This document shows positions 17,079 through 26,339 of a stretch of 64,000 bases of DNA, one piece after another. The translations under genes and the position numbers were made by a program. Positions within the stretch are counted from its first letter, which is position 1, and the number at the start of each line of letters is the position of its first letter. The notes under the pieces were generated by a model. That model saw only the letters and a list, made by a program, of their open reading frames with translations. It was not told the DNA's origin and ran no database searches. Source of the DNA: JASJBU01 sp963797085 (lineage in GTDB: Bacteria > Pseudomonadota > Gammaproteobacteria > Chromatiales > Chromatiaceae); contig CAWCOA010000011.1 in the NCBI GenBank assembly GCA_963797085.1, positions 62,001-126,000 of the forward strand, read 5' to 3'.

Positions 17079-18989
17079 TCAGTTTTCCTGGCTGGACAAT
17101 TGATAATCAATGTTCGCCCGCCCCATAAGATCATCAACCAGACTATCGTAGTGATTCCGGGAAAGTCCATTGCGGAGATTATTCTTCATCTGCTCTTTGA
17201 GCGTTTCATCCATTTCATCCAGTGAGCCATCTTTCACTTCATAGAGACTGAAGACACCCATATTACCCTTCGCCAGTTCAGCAATACCGAAAACAGGCTT
17301 GCCAGATTCCGGCCGCGGACTGCTGAAGACTTTTCGCAGCAGAGGTATTGGCATGGTGCCGGCAGAGCGTTTCGCCGCATCTTCACCGGTTATCTCATAA
17401 TCTCCCGCCACATGGGCAATGGCCTCGCCCGCCTGAAGGCGCGCCAGGAGCTTTTCCGCCTCTTCCCTGGTCTTATCTGCAGCCCGTTGCTGTTTGATCT
17501 TGGCAGTAACAGCCTCTTTTACCTCCTCCAGGGGCTTGAAGGAAGCCTCTTGGTGATCGGAAATACGCAACACCATGGACTGCAACTGACCCAACTCGAT
17601 CAATTCGCTGTTATGGCGTTCAACCACCACATCTTCGCTAAACGCCGCCGCCAGCACTTTTGGAGAACGCAATACCCCTTGCGCGGAGTCACGGCTGATC
17701 CAATCGCTGGTAATAATATCCAGCTGCAGTTCACTGGCTGCGGGTTCCAGGCTGGATGGATCCTCATAACTCAGATCCGCCAACCTCTCGGCTTGTTCGA
17801 AGTAAAGCCTTTCACCCTCCGCCTTGCGGTAGGCCGATTCCACTTCAGCACGCGCTTCATCGAACGACTTTACACTGCCAGGCTTGATCCCCGTCAGCTT
17901 GATCAGGTGTATACCAAATGCCGTGCGCACAGGTTCACTCAACTCACCCTCTTGAAGATTGAATACTGACTCTTCAAAAGCCGGGTCCATGATACCCTTA
18001 CCGAAATATCCCAGATCGCCACCGTTCTCTGCGGTCCCTGGATCTTCGGAATTGGCACTGGCCAGTTCCGCAAAATCCTCACCCTGCTGAATACGCAGTT
18101 TTAGATCGCTGATCTTTGCCAGCGCTGTAGTCAAAGAGGCCTGATCGGCATCTTCGTCCAGACGCATGAGGATATGGCTGGCCTGGCGCTCTTCCGGAAT
18201 CCCGTATTTCTCCTGGTTGTTTTCATAGAATTCGAACAGGGCGTCCTCATCGACCTCCACCGTCTTACCCACCCCATCGGTATTCAGTAGAACATACTCT
18301 ACCTTGACCTGTTCTGGCGTACGGTAATCTTGCTGGTGCTGATCGTAATGAGCCTGCAATTCCTCATCGGAGATTACCTCGTCCGACTCAAAATCAGCGG
18401 CAGGAATGGTAAAGTAATCAACCGTGCGGGTCTGATTGAACAGGCGCACGGACTCTTTCACTTCGTGTTCGGTGACGAACGTACTGCCCTGAACTGCCTG
18501 AGAGAGTTGCTCGGACAACAGTGCTTGCCGTACCCTCTCCTCAAAACCCGCGGGGGTTAAACCCTGCCTCCGCACTGAGTTCTCGAAAGCCTGCTGATCG
18601 AAACGACCGTCACGCTTGAACGCGTCGATGCCCAGGATGGTCTGACTGACCAGAGGATCACCAGCCCTCAGGCCCATCTCGCGGGATGTTTGAATGATCA
18701 AGTCCTCACGCACCATGCGATTGAGGATCTCATTGCGTAATCGCTTGTCATCGAACAGTTCGGGCCGATAGGCCGCACCGAGCTTCTCGCGCAACTCCTG
18801 GCGAAACTGCTGGTAACGACTATCCAGGCTTCGCTCGGTGATCTCATTGCCATTGACAGTTGCTACCACAGGCTCGGACCCCACCCCCAGATACTCCTGG
18901 ATGCCCCACAGGGCGAAAGGAATACTGATGAGAATCACAATTGCCCAGGCGATCCAGCCCTGAGCCTTATCCCTTATATTCTGCAGCAT
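17079..18989 (-). CDS. ppiD: periplasmic folding chaperone PpiD (parvulin-type)
   Basis: 636 residues, the PpiD/SurA-N family size. A single membrane anchor lies near the N-terminus (WIAWAIVILISIPFALWGI, residues ~13-31), placing the rest in the periplasm. The SurA-like chaperone region covers ~35-230, and the parvulin domain (~265-360) is recognisable from RQASHILMRLDED and GGDLGYFGKGIMDPAFEESVF through GIHLIKLT. It helps newly exported proteins fold at the Sec exit. Location after hupB and the tRNAs matches the conserved gammaproteobacterial order. The stop codon is 15 bases from the repeat element. Confidence 0.93.
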   Translation of the reverse strand: MLQNIRDKAQGWIAWAIVILISIPFALWGIQEYLGVGSEPVVATVNGNEITERSLDSRYQQFRQELREKLGAAYRPELFDDKRLRNEILNRMVREDLIIQTSREMGLRAGDPLVSQTILGIDAFKRDGRFDQQAFENSVRRQGLTPAGFEERVRQALLSEQLSQAVQGSTFVTEHEVKESVRLFNQTRTVDYFTIPAADFESDEVISDEELQAHYDQHQQDYRTPEQVKVEYVLLNTDGVGKTVEVDEDALFEFYENNQEKYGIPEERQASHILMRLDEDADQASLTTALAKISDLKLRIQQGEDFAELASANSEDPGTAENGGDLGYFGKGIMDPAFEESVFNLQEGELSEPVRTAFGIHLIKLTGIKPGSVKSFDEARAEVESAYRKAEGERLYFEQAERLADLSYEDPSSLEPAASELQLDIITSDWISRDSAQGVLRSPKVLAAAFSEDVVVERHNSELIELGQLQSMVLRISDHQEASFKPLEEVKEAVTAKIKQQRAADKTREEAEKLLARLQAGEAIAHVAGDYEITGEDAAKRSAGTMPIPLLRKVFSSPRPESGKPVFGIAELAKGNMGVFSLYEVKDGSLDEMDETLKEQMKNNLRNGLSRNHYDSLVDDLMGRANIDYQLSSQEN

Positions 18990-19183
18990 GATCTTGCACT
19001 CGTTATTATCAATGTCATTAATAGTTTCACAGTCATGAAAGCACTGAAACTAGCGCAGCACCAGGATGTACTGCCATTTTTTGAAGGCGACAAGCCTTCT
19101 TTAAAGTTAAGCAAACGAAAAATCGCTTTTCCATTGTTTTCCAGATCAACCCAGGTACCGGGTTATCCATATGCCAACTCAAT

Positions 19184-19208
19184 AAAAAGGGGCATCAACT
19201 GATGCCCC
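19184..19208 (-). terminator. terminator of the hupB-tRNA transcript
   Basis: Reading on the minus strand, a 9-bp GC-rich stem (GGGGCATCA / TGATGCCCC, 19189-19208) is followed directly by five Ts (19188-19184). It lies 16 bases downstream of tRNA-Asp, so it should end the transcript containing hupB, tRNA-Val and tRNA-Asp. Confidence 0.8.
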
Positions 19209-19224
19209 GTTTTCATCTCAATAT

Positions 19225-19301
19225 TGGCGGAGCGGACGGGACTCGAACCCGCGACCCCCGGCGTGACAGGCCGGTATTCTAACCAACTGAACTACCGCTC
19301 C
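19225..19301 (-). tRNA. tRNA-Asp (GTC)
   Basis: A 77-nt cloverleaf including the encoded CCA. The acceptor arm begins GGAGCGG and is matched by CCGCTCC; the D-loop region reads TAGTTCAGTTGGTTAGAATA; the anticodon stem-loop CCGGCCTGTCACGCCGG has anticodon GTC; and the T-arm holds GGTTCGAGTCC. Five bases separate it from tRNA-Val, so the two are cotranscribed. Confidence 0.97.
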
Positions 19302-19306
19302 AGATT

Positions 19307-19382
19307 TGGTGGGCGCTGCAGGGATCGAACCTGCGACCCTCGCCTTGTAAGGGCGATGCTCTCCCAGCTGAGCTAAGCGCCC
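19307..19382 (-). tRNA. tRNA-Val (TAC)
   Basis: A 76-nt cloverleaf with encoded CCA. The acceptor stem is GGGCGCT, the D-arm is TAGCTCAGCTGGGAGAGC, the anticodon stem-loop CGCCCTTACAAGGCG carries anticodon TAC, and the T-arm contains GGTTCGATCC. It lies 14 bases downstream of hupB. Confidence 0.97.
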
Positions 19383-19396
19383 TGTAGAGAGGCGCG

Positions 19397-19669
19397 CTAG
19401 TTTACGGCATCCTTCAACGCTTTACCAGCCTTGAATGAGGGTATGTTTGAGGCCTTGATTTGAATGGTTTCACCCGTCTGAGGGTTCCGACCCTGACGCG
19501 CCGCCCGTTCCTTGACAGAGAAGGTACCAAAGCCAATCAGGGAAACTTGATCTCCTTCCTTCATCGCGGTAGTGATGGAATCTACCATTCCGTCTAATGC
19601 ACGCGCCGCCGCTGCCTTGGAAATATCTGCCGCATCCGCCATTGCATCAATCAATTCAGCTTTATTCAT
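19397..19669 (-). CDS. hupB: DNA-binding protein HU
   Basis: 90 residues, exactly the HU size. The opening MNKAELIDAMADAADISKAAA forms the helical dimerisation body, and the DNA-gripping beta arm includes GFGTFSVKERAARQGRNPQT with the Arg-Asn-Pro tip that kinks DNA. It compacts the nucleoid and binds bent DNA without sequence preference. Its position between lon and the Val/Asp tRNAs is the conserved one for the HU-beta gene, which is why hupB rather than hupA is used. Confidence 0.96.
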   Translation of the reverse strand: MNKAELIDAMADAADISKAAAARALDGMVDSITTAMKEGDQVSLIGFGTFSVKERAARQGRNPQTGETIQIKASNIPSFKAGKALKDAVN

Positions 19670-19840
19670 TAATCATTTTCCCCTTTGGTCGACCCAGCGG
19701 CCTGCGCAGGCTGCTGGCAAGAATGTTTTGTTATCGCCCCATCTGGAGCGCGAAACGCGAGAATTTATACCGACTGCCAGAAACCCTGTCAAGCAAGTTC
19801 ACCCTGGCTCTCTGGCAGTTTACAACAATTCACTATCAGC

Positions 19841-22291
19841 TTAATGTTTAGTCAACTGGTCCCCTTTCTTGGATTCTGACCCTCCCTTTTTTACTTCTTT
19901 GGCATTCCCCTCCGTCGCGTTTTTTTTCGAACTCAACGGCTTAGGCATTTCGGTTAGCGCAATTTCCAGCACCTCATCGATCCAGCGAACCGGTTTAATG
20001 GTCAGGTTCTGTTTGATGTTTTTAGGCATTTCCACCAAATCCCTTTCATTCTCTTGCGGGATGATCACAGTAGTAATGCCGCCACGATGCGCCGCCAATA
20101 ACTTCTCCTTCAGGCCACCGATGGGCAGAACTTCACCACGCAGGGTGATCTCACCGGTCATCGCCACATCGGCGCGCACCGGGATTCTGGTCAGCGCTGA
20201 AACCAGGCTGGTACACATTCCGACCCCTGCACTGGGGCCATCCTTGGGAGTGGCCCCCTCAGGGACGTGGATATGCACATCGCATTTCTGATGAAAATCA
20301 TCATCAAGACCCATCGACTCAGCACGACTGCGGACCACGGTCATCGCCGCCTGAATCGACTCCTGCATTACTTCGCCAAGTTGCCCGGTATGACTGAGAC
20401 GTCCTTTGCCCGGCATCAATGCGGCTTCGATGGTCAGCAGCTCACCACCCACCTCTGTCCAGGCCAGACCCGTAACCTGACCAACCTGGTCATGCTCTTC
20501 TGCACGTCCATAACGAAAACGCTGCACGCCCAGATAGTATTCGAGCTTCTTCGGGGTTACTGTGATGCTGGTCGCGGGTTTTTTCAGCAGTATCTCCTTG
20601 ACCACTTTGCGACAGATCTTGGCGATCTCCCGTTCCAGGTTTCTGACCCCGGCCTCTCGCGTGTAATAGCGAACGATATCTCTGAGGGCAGACTCACGAA
20701 TCGTCACTTCATTGGGTTTCAGGCCATTATTCTCCATCTGTTTCGGCACCAGATAGCGCTCAGCGATATTGACCTTCTCGTCCTCGGTATAACCCGAGAG
20801 ACGAATTACCTCCATCCGATCCAGCAGTGCAGGGGGAATATTCAGGGTATTGGCGGTGGCGACAAACATCACCTCGGAAAGATCGAAATCGACCTCCAGA
20901 TAGTGGTCATTGAAGGTATGGTTTTGTTCCGGGTCCAGTACTTCGAGCAGGGCTGAGGCCGGATCACCCCGGAAATCCATCGCCATCTTGTCGATTTCAT
21001 CCAATAAAAACAATGGATTGCGCGTCTTTACTTTACTCAGGTTGTTGATGATCTTACCCGGCAAGGCTCCGATGTAGGTACGCCGATGTCCGCGGATCTC
21101 CGCCTCATCCCGCACTCCACCCAGCGCCATGCGGGTGAACTTGCGGTTCGTGGCGCGGGCTATCGACTGACCCAGTGACGTTTTACCGACACCGGGAGGC
21201 CCCACCAGACAAAGGATCGGCCCCTTCAGCTTACGCACCCGTTGCTGTACCGCCAGATACTCCAGGATACGTTCCTTGACCTTTTCCAGACCGTAGTGAT
21301 CTTCGTCCAGCACGGTTTGCGCGGCGCCAAGATTATTCCGAATCTTGGAGCGTTTCTTCCAGGGCAGGCCAACCAGGGTATCGATGTAATTGCGCACCAC
21401 TGTCGCCTCGGCAGACATGGGTGACATCAACTTTAGTTTATTCAGCTCTGTATCCGCCTTACCCTTGGCCTCCTTGGTCATGCCGGCAGTGTCGATCTTT
21501 TTCGTCAGCTCCTCGATCTCATTAGGCGCCTCATCCATGTCCCCCAATTCCTTCTGAATCGCCTTCATCTGCTCGTTCAGATAGTATTCGCGCTGATTCT
21601 TCTCCATCTGCCGCTTGACCCGGCCGCGGATACGCTTTTCCATCTGCAGGATATCGTTTTCTCCCTCCATCAGCCCCATCAGGTGCTCAATTCGCTCACG
21701 CACATTGGGCATCTCCAGAACCTGCTGCTTCTCCTCAAGTTTCAAGGACATATGCGCAGCAATGGTGTCAGCAAGACGGCTCGGCTCATCGATACTGGAC
21801 AGCGAGGTCAATACCTCAGGTGGGACTTTTTTGTTCAGCTTGACATACTGATCAAACAGATTGGTTGCGGAGCGCATCAGGACTTCCGTCTCCCGATCGT
21901 CCAGATCGAGACTGTCATTCAGACCCTCGAGTTGGGCGGTAAAATACTCCTCGGTATCGAGAAACTGGATAATCTTGGCCCTTTCACCACCCTCCACCAG
22001 CACCTTGACCGTGCCATCGGGCAGTTTCAGCAATTGCAGGATATTCGCCAGGGTGCCAATAGCGAACATGTCCCCAAGGTCCGGGTCATCCACATCTGCG
22101 CTTTTTTGCGCCACCAACAGGATCTGCTTATTGCTCTGCATGGCAGAGTCAAGCGCCTGGATCGATTTATCCCGCCCTACGAACAGGGGTATCACCATGT
22201 GTGGGTAGACCACCACATCCCGCAGCGGCAGTACCGGCACCACATTCAGACGATCACTGATCATTCCAGTCTTTTTCTCTTCTTGACCCAT
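19841..22291 (-). CDS. lon: ATP-dependent protease Lon
   Basis: About 816 residues. It has the N-terminal substrate-binding LON domain (VVPVLPLRDVVVYPHMVIPL), a coiled coil, an AAA+ domain with Walker A GPPGVGKTSLGQSIA, and the C-terminal protease domain whose catalytic Ser is in PKDGPSAGVGMC and catalytic Lys in GGLKEKLLAAHRGG. It degrades damaged and short-lived regulatory proteins. The frame extends to a GTG at 22318, but the ATG at 22291 (MGQEEKK) is preferred because GAGG lies 11 bases upstream of it. The C-terminal ~25 residues are Lys/Ser/Gly-rich and poorly conserved in the family. It follows clpX on the same strand. Confidence 0.97.
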   Translation of the reverse strand: MGQEEKKTGMISDRLNVVPVLPLRDVVVYPHMVIPLFVGRDKSIQALDSAMQSNKQILLVAQKSADVDDPDLGDMFAIGTLANILQLLKLPDGTVKVLVEGGERAKIIQFLDTEEYFTAQLEGLNDSLDLDDRETEVLMRSATNLFDQYVKLNKKVPPEVLTSLSSIDEPSRLADTIAAHMSLKLEEKQQVLEMPNVRERIEHLMGLMEGENDILQMEKRIRGRVKRQMEKNQREYYLNEQMKAIQKELGDMDEAPNEIEELTKKIDTAGMTKEAKGKADTELNKLKLMSPMSAEATVVRNYIDTLVGLPWKKRSKIRNNLGAAQTVLDEDHYGLEKVKERILEYLAVQQRVRKLKGPILCLVGPPGVGKTSLGQSIARATNRKFTRMALGGVRDEAEIRGHRRTYIGALPGKIINNLSKVKTRNPLFLLDEIDKMAMDFRGDPASALLEVLDPEQNHTFNDHYLEVDFDLSEVMFVATANTLNIPPALLDRMEVIRLSGYTEDEKVNIAERYLVPKQMENNGLKPNEVTIRESALRDIVRYYTREAGVRNLEREIAKICRKVVKEILLKKPATSITVTPKKLEYYLGVQRFRYGRAEEHDQVGQVTGLAWTEVGGELLTIEAALMPGKGRLSHTGQLGEVMQESIQAAMTVVRSRAESMGLDDDFHQKCDVHIHVPEGATPKDGPSAGVGMCTSLVSALTRIPVRADVAMTGEITLRGEVLPIGGLKEKLLAAHRGGITTVIIPQENERDLVEMPKNIKQNLTIKPVRWIDEVLEIALTEMPKPLSSKKNATEGNAKEVKKGGSESKKGDQLTKH

Positions 22292-22553
22292 ATCTTTTTC
22301 TACCTCAAATCGTGCCACGTCTCGTTATATGGACATGTGCATCGGGGTTTATGTTTCAATCCAGGATTGTGGAATCAGGGGAAATTGGCATCCGTGCTGT
22401 GCCGGGCAATACCTGGTGTATTGTCATACAGAGTTGGGACAGGCCAAGCGGAATTCAAGCCATGTCCGTAAAAAAAGGGGTTCAGAAAGAGTTGCGGGCA
22501 GCGCATTTGCCACTGCCCTTGCTCGTTACAAACTGGCTGGCAAGGGATAGCGA

Positions 22554-23828
22554 CTAATCCGATGCGGCTATCTGTTTATCCCCGCTCTCAAAGAGCATGA
22601 GAGGCTCAGATTCACCGGATATCACCGATTCATCCACAACAACCTTAGTGACCTCTTCCATGGAAGGAAGATCGTACATGGTATCCAGTAAAACCTGCTC
22701 CAGAATGGTCCTCAATCCACGGGCACCGGTCTTTCTTTTCATGGCCTTCCGGGCAATTGATCTTAATGCGTCCTCACGGATCTCCAGTTCGCAGCCCTCC
22801 ATTTCAAACAGGCGGCTGTATTGCTTGCTCAGGGCATTCTTTGGCTCAGTCAGTATCTTCACCAACGACTCTTCATCCAGCTCCTGCAATGTCGCCACCA
22901 CCGGCAAACGCCCGACAAATTCTGGAATCAGCCCGTATTTGATCAGATCTTCCGGCTCTACATCGACGATGATCTCGCCCACTGACTTGCTCTCATCCTT
23001 GCTTTTGACCTCAGCGGAGAATCCGATGCCACCTTTTTCAGAGCGATCCTTGATAACTTTTTCAAGGCCAGCAAAGGCTCCACCGACGATAAACAGGATG
23101 TTTGAGGTATCGACCTGAAGAAACTCCTGCTGAGGATGCTTGCGGCCACCCTGAGGCGGCACTGAAGCGACAGTCCCTTCTATCAGTTTCAGCAGCGCCT
23201 GCTGTACACCTTCGCCGGAAACATCACGGGTAATCGAGGGATTGTCAGATTTACGCGAAATTTTGTCGATCTCATCGATGTAGACTATGCCCGTCTGAGC
23301 CTTCTCGACGTCATAGTCACATTTCTGCAGCAGCTTCTGGATGATATTTTCCACATCCTCGCCGACATATCCCGCCTCAGTAAGGGTTGTGGCATCCGCG
23401 ATGGTGAAAGGGACATCCAATAGGCGAGCCAGGGTCTCGGCCAGCAAAGTCTTGCCTGATCCGGTGGGCCCGATCAGCAGAATATTGGACTTTGCCAGCT
23501 CAATATCGCTCTCCTTGCCGATGCTATCCAAGCGCTTGTAGTGGTTGTAAACCGCAACGGACAGCACCTTCTTGGCCCGTGACTGGCCAATAACATACTG
23601 ATCGAGGGTTTTGTTGATCTCCTGAGGTTTAGGCAGCTTACCGGTGCTTTCGTCCCCGGCATCCTGCATCTCCTCACGGATGATATCGTTGCAGAGCTCT
23701 ACGCACTCATCGCAAATGAAAACCGAGGGACCGGCAATCAGTTTGCGAACCTCATGCTGACTCTTACCACAGAAGGAACAGTACAACAGTTTCCCGTCGT
23801 CACCCTTCCCAGTTTTATCTCCGCTCAT
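22554..23828 (-). CDS. clpX: ClpXP unfoldase subunit ClpX
   Basis: 424 residues. The N-terminal C4 zinc finger (CSFCGKSQHEV and CDECVELC) recognises substrates and adaptors. The AAA+ core has Walker A GPTGSGKTLLAETLA and Walker B IVYIDEIDKI, and the ClpP-docking loop is intact (KHPQQEFLQVDTSNILFIVG region includes the pore and IGF-like segment GIGFSAEV). It unfolds tagged proteins and feeds them to ClpP, encoded 134 bases upstream on the same strand. Confidence 0.98.
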   Translation of the reverse strand: MSGDKTGKGDDGKLLYCSFCGKSQHEVRKLIAGPSVFICDECVELCNDIIREEMQDAGDESTGKLPKPQEINKTLDQYVIGQSRAKKVLSVAVYNHYKRLDSIGKESDIELAKSNILLIGPTGSGKTLLAETLARLLDVPFTIADATTLTEAGYVGEDVENIIQKLLQKCDYDVEKAQTGIVYIDEIDKISRKSDNPSITRDVSGEGVQQALLKLIEGTVASVPPQGGRKHPQQEFLQVDTSNILFIVGGAFAGLEKVIKDRSEKGGIGFSAEVKSKDESKSVGEIIVDVEPEDLIKYGLIPEFVGRLPVVATLQELDEESLVKILTEPKNALSKQYSRLFEMEGCELEIREDALRSIARKAMKRKTGARGLRTILEQVLLDTMYDLPSMEEVTKVVVDESVISGESEPLMLFESGDKQIAASD

Positions 23829-23962
23829 ACCACTCCCCCCTGCGAGGATTTTTGCTCAGACTCAATCATATCCATCTGCACCCAGATGGCAAGACTCCTG
23901 TCACAATCTGGGAATACAATATCTGTTTAAGTCACTCAGGTTCAACCGTTTGTCAACTGAGG

Positions 23963-24604
23963 TTATGCCTCTGCCTCGCTAACTCGGCTTGACAATACCT
24001 TATCGATCAAGCCATAGGAAACCGAATCTTCGCCTCCCATGAAGTTGTCCCGTTCTGTATCCAGGGAAACTTGCTCCAACGACTGTCCTGTATGCTCGGC
24101 CATGATGGTATTCAGGCGTTCCCTGAGCAACAGTATCTCCTTCGCGTGGATCTCGATATCCGTGGCCTGTCCCTGAAAACCACCCATTGGCTGATGGATC
24201 ATCATCCTGGAGTTGGGTAGACAGTAACGCTTGCCTTTAGCGCCGCCAGTCAACAACAGGGCGCCCATGCTGGCCGCCTGACCGATGCACATGGTGCTCA
24301 CGTCCGGGCGAACAAACTGCATCGTGTCGTATATAGAGAGCCCCGCCGTCACCGATCCACCCGGTGAGTTGATGTAGAGGTGGATGTCTTTGTCCGGGTT
24401 CTCTGATTCCAGAAAGAGTAATTGCGCGACGACCAGATTGGCCATCTGGTCCTCCACAGGACCGACTAGAAAGATGACACGCTCTTTGAGCAGCCGTGAG
24501 TAGATATCGAAGGAACGTTCGCCACGCGCCGTCTGTTCGATAACGATGGGCACCAAACCCAGATTTTGTGCGTCTAATCCGCCCATTTGCAGTGTATCGG
24601 TCAT
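23963..24604 (-). CDS. clpP: ClpP protease subunit
   Basis: 213 residues. The catalytic Ser is in MCIGQAASMGALLL, the His in RMMIHQPMGG, and the Asp in the following helical region (SLDTERDNFM), giving the Ser-His-Asp triad of the tetradecameric peptidase. A short N-terminal stretch before LVPIVIEQTARGERSFD is probably the processed propeptide. It acts with ClpX, whose gene follows. The order tig-clpP-clpX-lon is conserved. Confidence 0.98.
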   Translation of the reverse strand: MTDTLQMGGLDAQNLGLVPIVIEQTARGERSFDIYSRLLKERVIFLVGPVEDQMANLVVAQLLFLESENPDKDIHLYINSPGGSVTAGLSIYDTMQFVRPDVSTMCIGQAASMGALLLTGGAKGKRYCLPNSRMMIHQPMGGFQGQATDIEIHAKEILLLRERLNTIMAEHTGQSLEQVSLDTERDNFMGGEDSVSYGLIDKVLSSRVSEAEA

Positions 24605-24701
24605 AACTTCAGTATCCTTTAGGATGGTCGTCTATAATCAGACCCACAGCCGCACGAGGTTGTGCCGCCAAGAGTGATTTCGTTGAGAAACCTGCTAGCA
24701 A

Positions 24702-25988
24702 TCAACCTTCAGCAGTCAATGCAGCAAAGCTGGTCGGCTCCTCAGTCACATTTATCTGTCCCAGCACCCAATCGACAACCTGGTCCTCCAAAACCACATT
24801 CTGTACCGCAGCAAGCTGCTCACGACTGCCATAATAGTGTTTGATCACCTCATCCGGCGTTTCGTAGCTGGCAGCATATTCCTCGATGGTTTTGCGTACC
24901 CGATCGTTATCCAATGCAATCTCATGCTGTTTAATGATCTCGGCAATCAACAGCCCCAGTGAAACCCGGCGTTTTGCCTGATCCTCAAACATCTCTTTTG
25001 GCAACTCGATCGATCCAGCCCCTTCCCGGAGATGGCTGCGAGTCTGTTTGCGCAAGGCCTCTATTTCTTCATCCACCAACGCAGCTGGGATATCGATGCT
25101 GTTGGAATTGTAGATCAGATCCATGGCCTGGCTTTTAAGCTTGGCCTTGATGCGCTGTTCGAGTTCACGCTCCATGTTGTCGCGGATGTCCGACTTTAAC
25201 TTGTCAACACCACCTTCGGCGCCAAATTCCTTAGCAAATGCGTCATCAACCTCGGGCAGCACCTGTTCCGCGACCTCGTTGACTTCAACCTCGAACGTTA
25301 CCGGTTTTCCAGCCAGCTCTTCCACCCGGTAATCATCAGGGAATTTGAGTTCCAGGCTGCGCTTCTCCTCCTTCACCACCCCAAGCAGACCCGTTTCAAA
25401 GCCTTCGATCATGCTCTTTGAGCCGAGCACCAGAGGTACATCATCCGCCGAACCACCCTCGAATGCCTCACCGTCAATGAAGCCTTTAAAATTGATCTTG
25501 ACCTGGTCGCTTTCATTGGCAGCGCGCTCCACGGGATTCCAGGTAACTCGCTGTTTCTGCAATTTTTCAATCATTTCGGCCACATCATCGTCGGTGATAT
25601 CCGCCACCGGCCGGCTAATTTCACCCTCGAGTGCAGCCAGCTCTATCTTCGGCATCACCTCAACGGTGGCGATATAGCTGAAAACCCCTTCAGCATCGGA
25701 TTTTGCAGGTTCGATTTTGGGCATGCCGGCAGGCACCAGACTTTCCTGCTCGATAGCTTCCTGATAACTGGATTCGATCATCTGCCCATAGACTTCCTGC
25801 AGGATCTGGCCGCCATACTGACGACGCAACATGTTCATGGGTACTTTGCCTGGACGAAAACCATCCATTTTGGCGGTCCGGCCGATCTGCTTGAGACGTT
25901 TGGTGACTGCCTCCTCAATAACTTCAGCTGGCAGCTCCACGGTCATACGCCGTTCAAGCCCTTCACCCGATTCCACCGAAACTTGCAT
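24702..25988 (-). CDS. tig: trigger factor (ribosome-associated chaperone)
   Basis: 428 residues, full length. The N-terminal ribosome-binding domain carries the signature GFRPGKVPMNMLRRQYG (residues ~43-59). The middle FKBP-type prolyl isomerase domain (~150-245) includes INFKGFIDGEAFEGGSADD and the C-terminal helical chaperone arms follow. It meets nascent chains at the ribosome exit tunnel. It starts the tig-clpP-clpX-lon set and is preceded by tRNA-Leu, an order seen in pseudomonads and relatives. Confidence 0.97.
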   Translation of the reverse strand: MQVSVESGEGLERRMTVELPAEVIEEAVTKRLKQIGRTAKMDGFRPGKVPMNMLRRQYGGQILQEVYGQMIESSYQEAIEQESLVPAGMPKIEPAKSDAEGVFSYIATVEVMPKIELAALEGEISRPVADITDDDVAEMIEKLQKQRVTWNPVERAANESDQVKINFKGFIDGEAFEGGSADDVPLVLGSKSMIEGFETGLLGVVKEEKRSLELKFPDDYRVEELAGKPVTFEVEVNEVAEQVLPEVDDAFAKEFGAEGGVDKLKSDIRDNMERELEQRIKAKLKSQAMDLIYNSNSIDIPAALVDEEIEALRKQTRSHLREGAGSIELPKEMFEDQAKRRVSLGLLIAEIIKQHEIALDNDRVRKTIEEYAASYETPDEVIKHYYGSREQLAAVQNVVLEDQVVDWVLGQINVTEEPTSFAALTAEG

Positions 25989-26079
25989 CTATTCCTCTCC
26001 TGGCAGAATCCACTGCCGTCAATAATCTTTTGCTAATTTGGAAGTCGTACCGGACGGGAGAATTACCCGGTCCAGGAAA

Positions 26080-26164
<85 letters not shown>

Positions 26165-26339
26165 GTTGCACATCATGCAGGAGGGTCCAGTCGACCACTC
26201 TTCACACAAGCGGTCGATTATACCGAGGAATTTGTCAGTAGCCAAAAGCATTTACGCACAGATCCCAGACTGCGCACCTGGATACCAACTAATCCATGCG
26301 GCTTTTGTCTTGACCGGGATAATCTTGCCATAACTTTAT

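Noticed and set aside
22292..22553. Heat-shock sigma-32 promoter upstream of lon
   Set aside because: A TTGAAA and a CCCC stretch are present, but their spacing of about 7 bases is too short.
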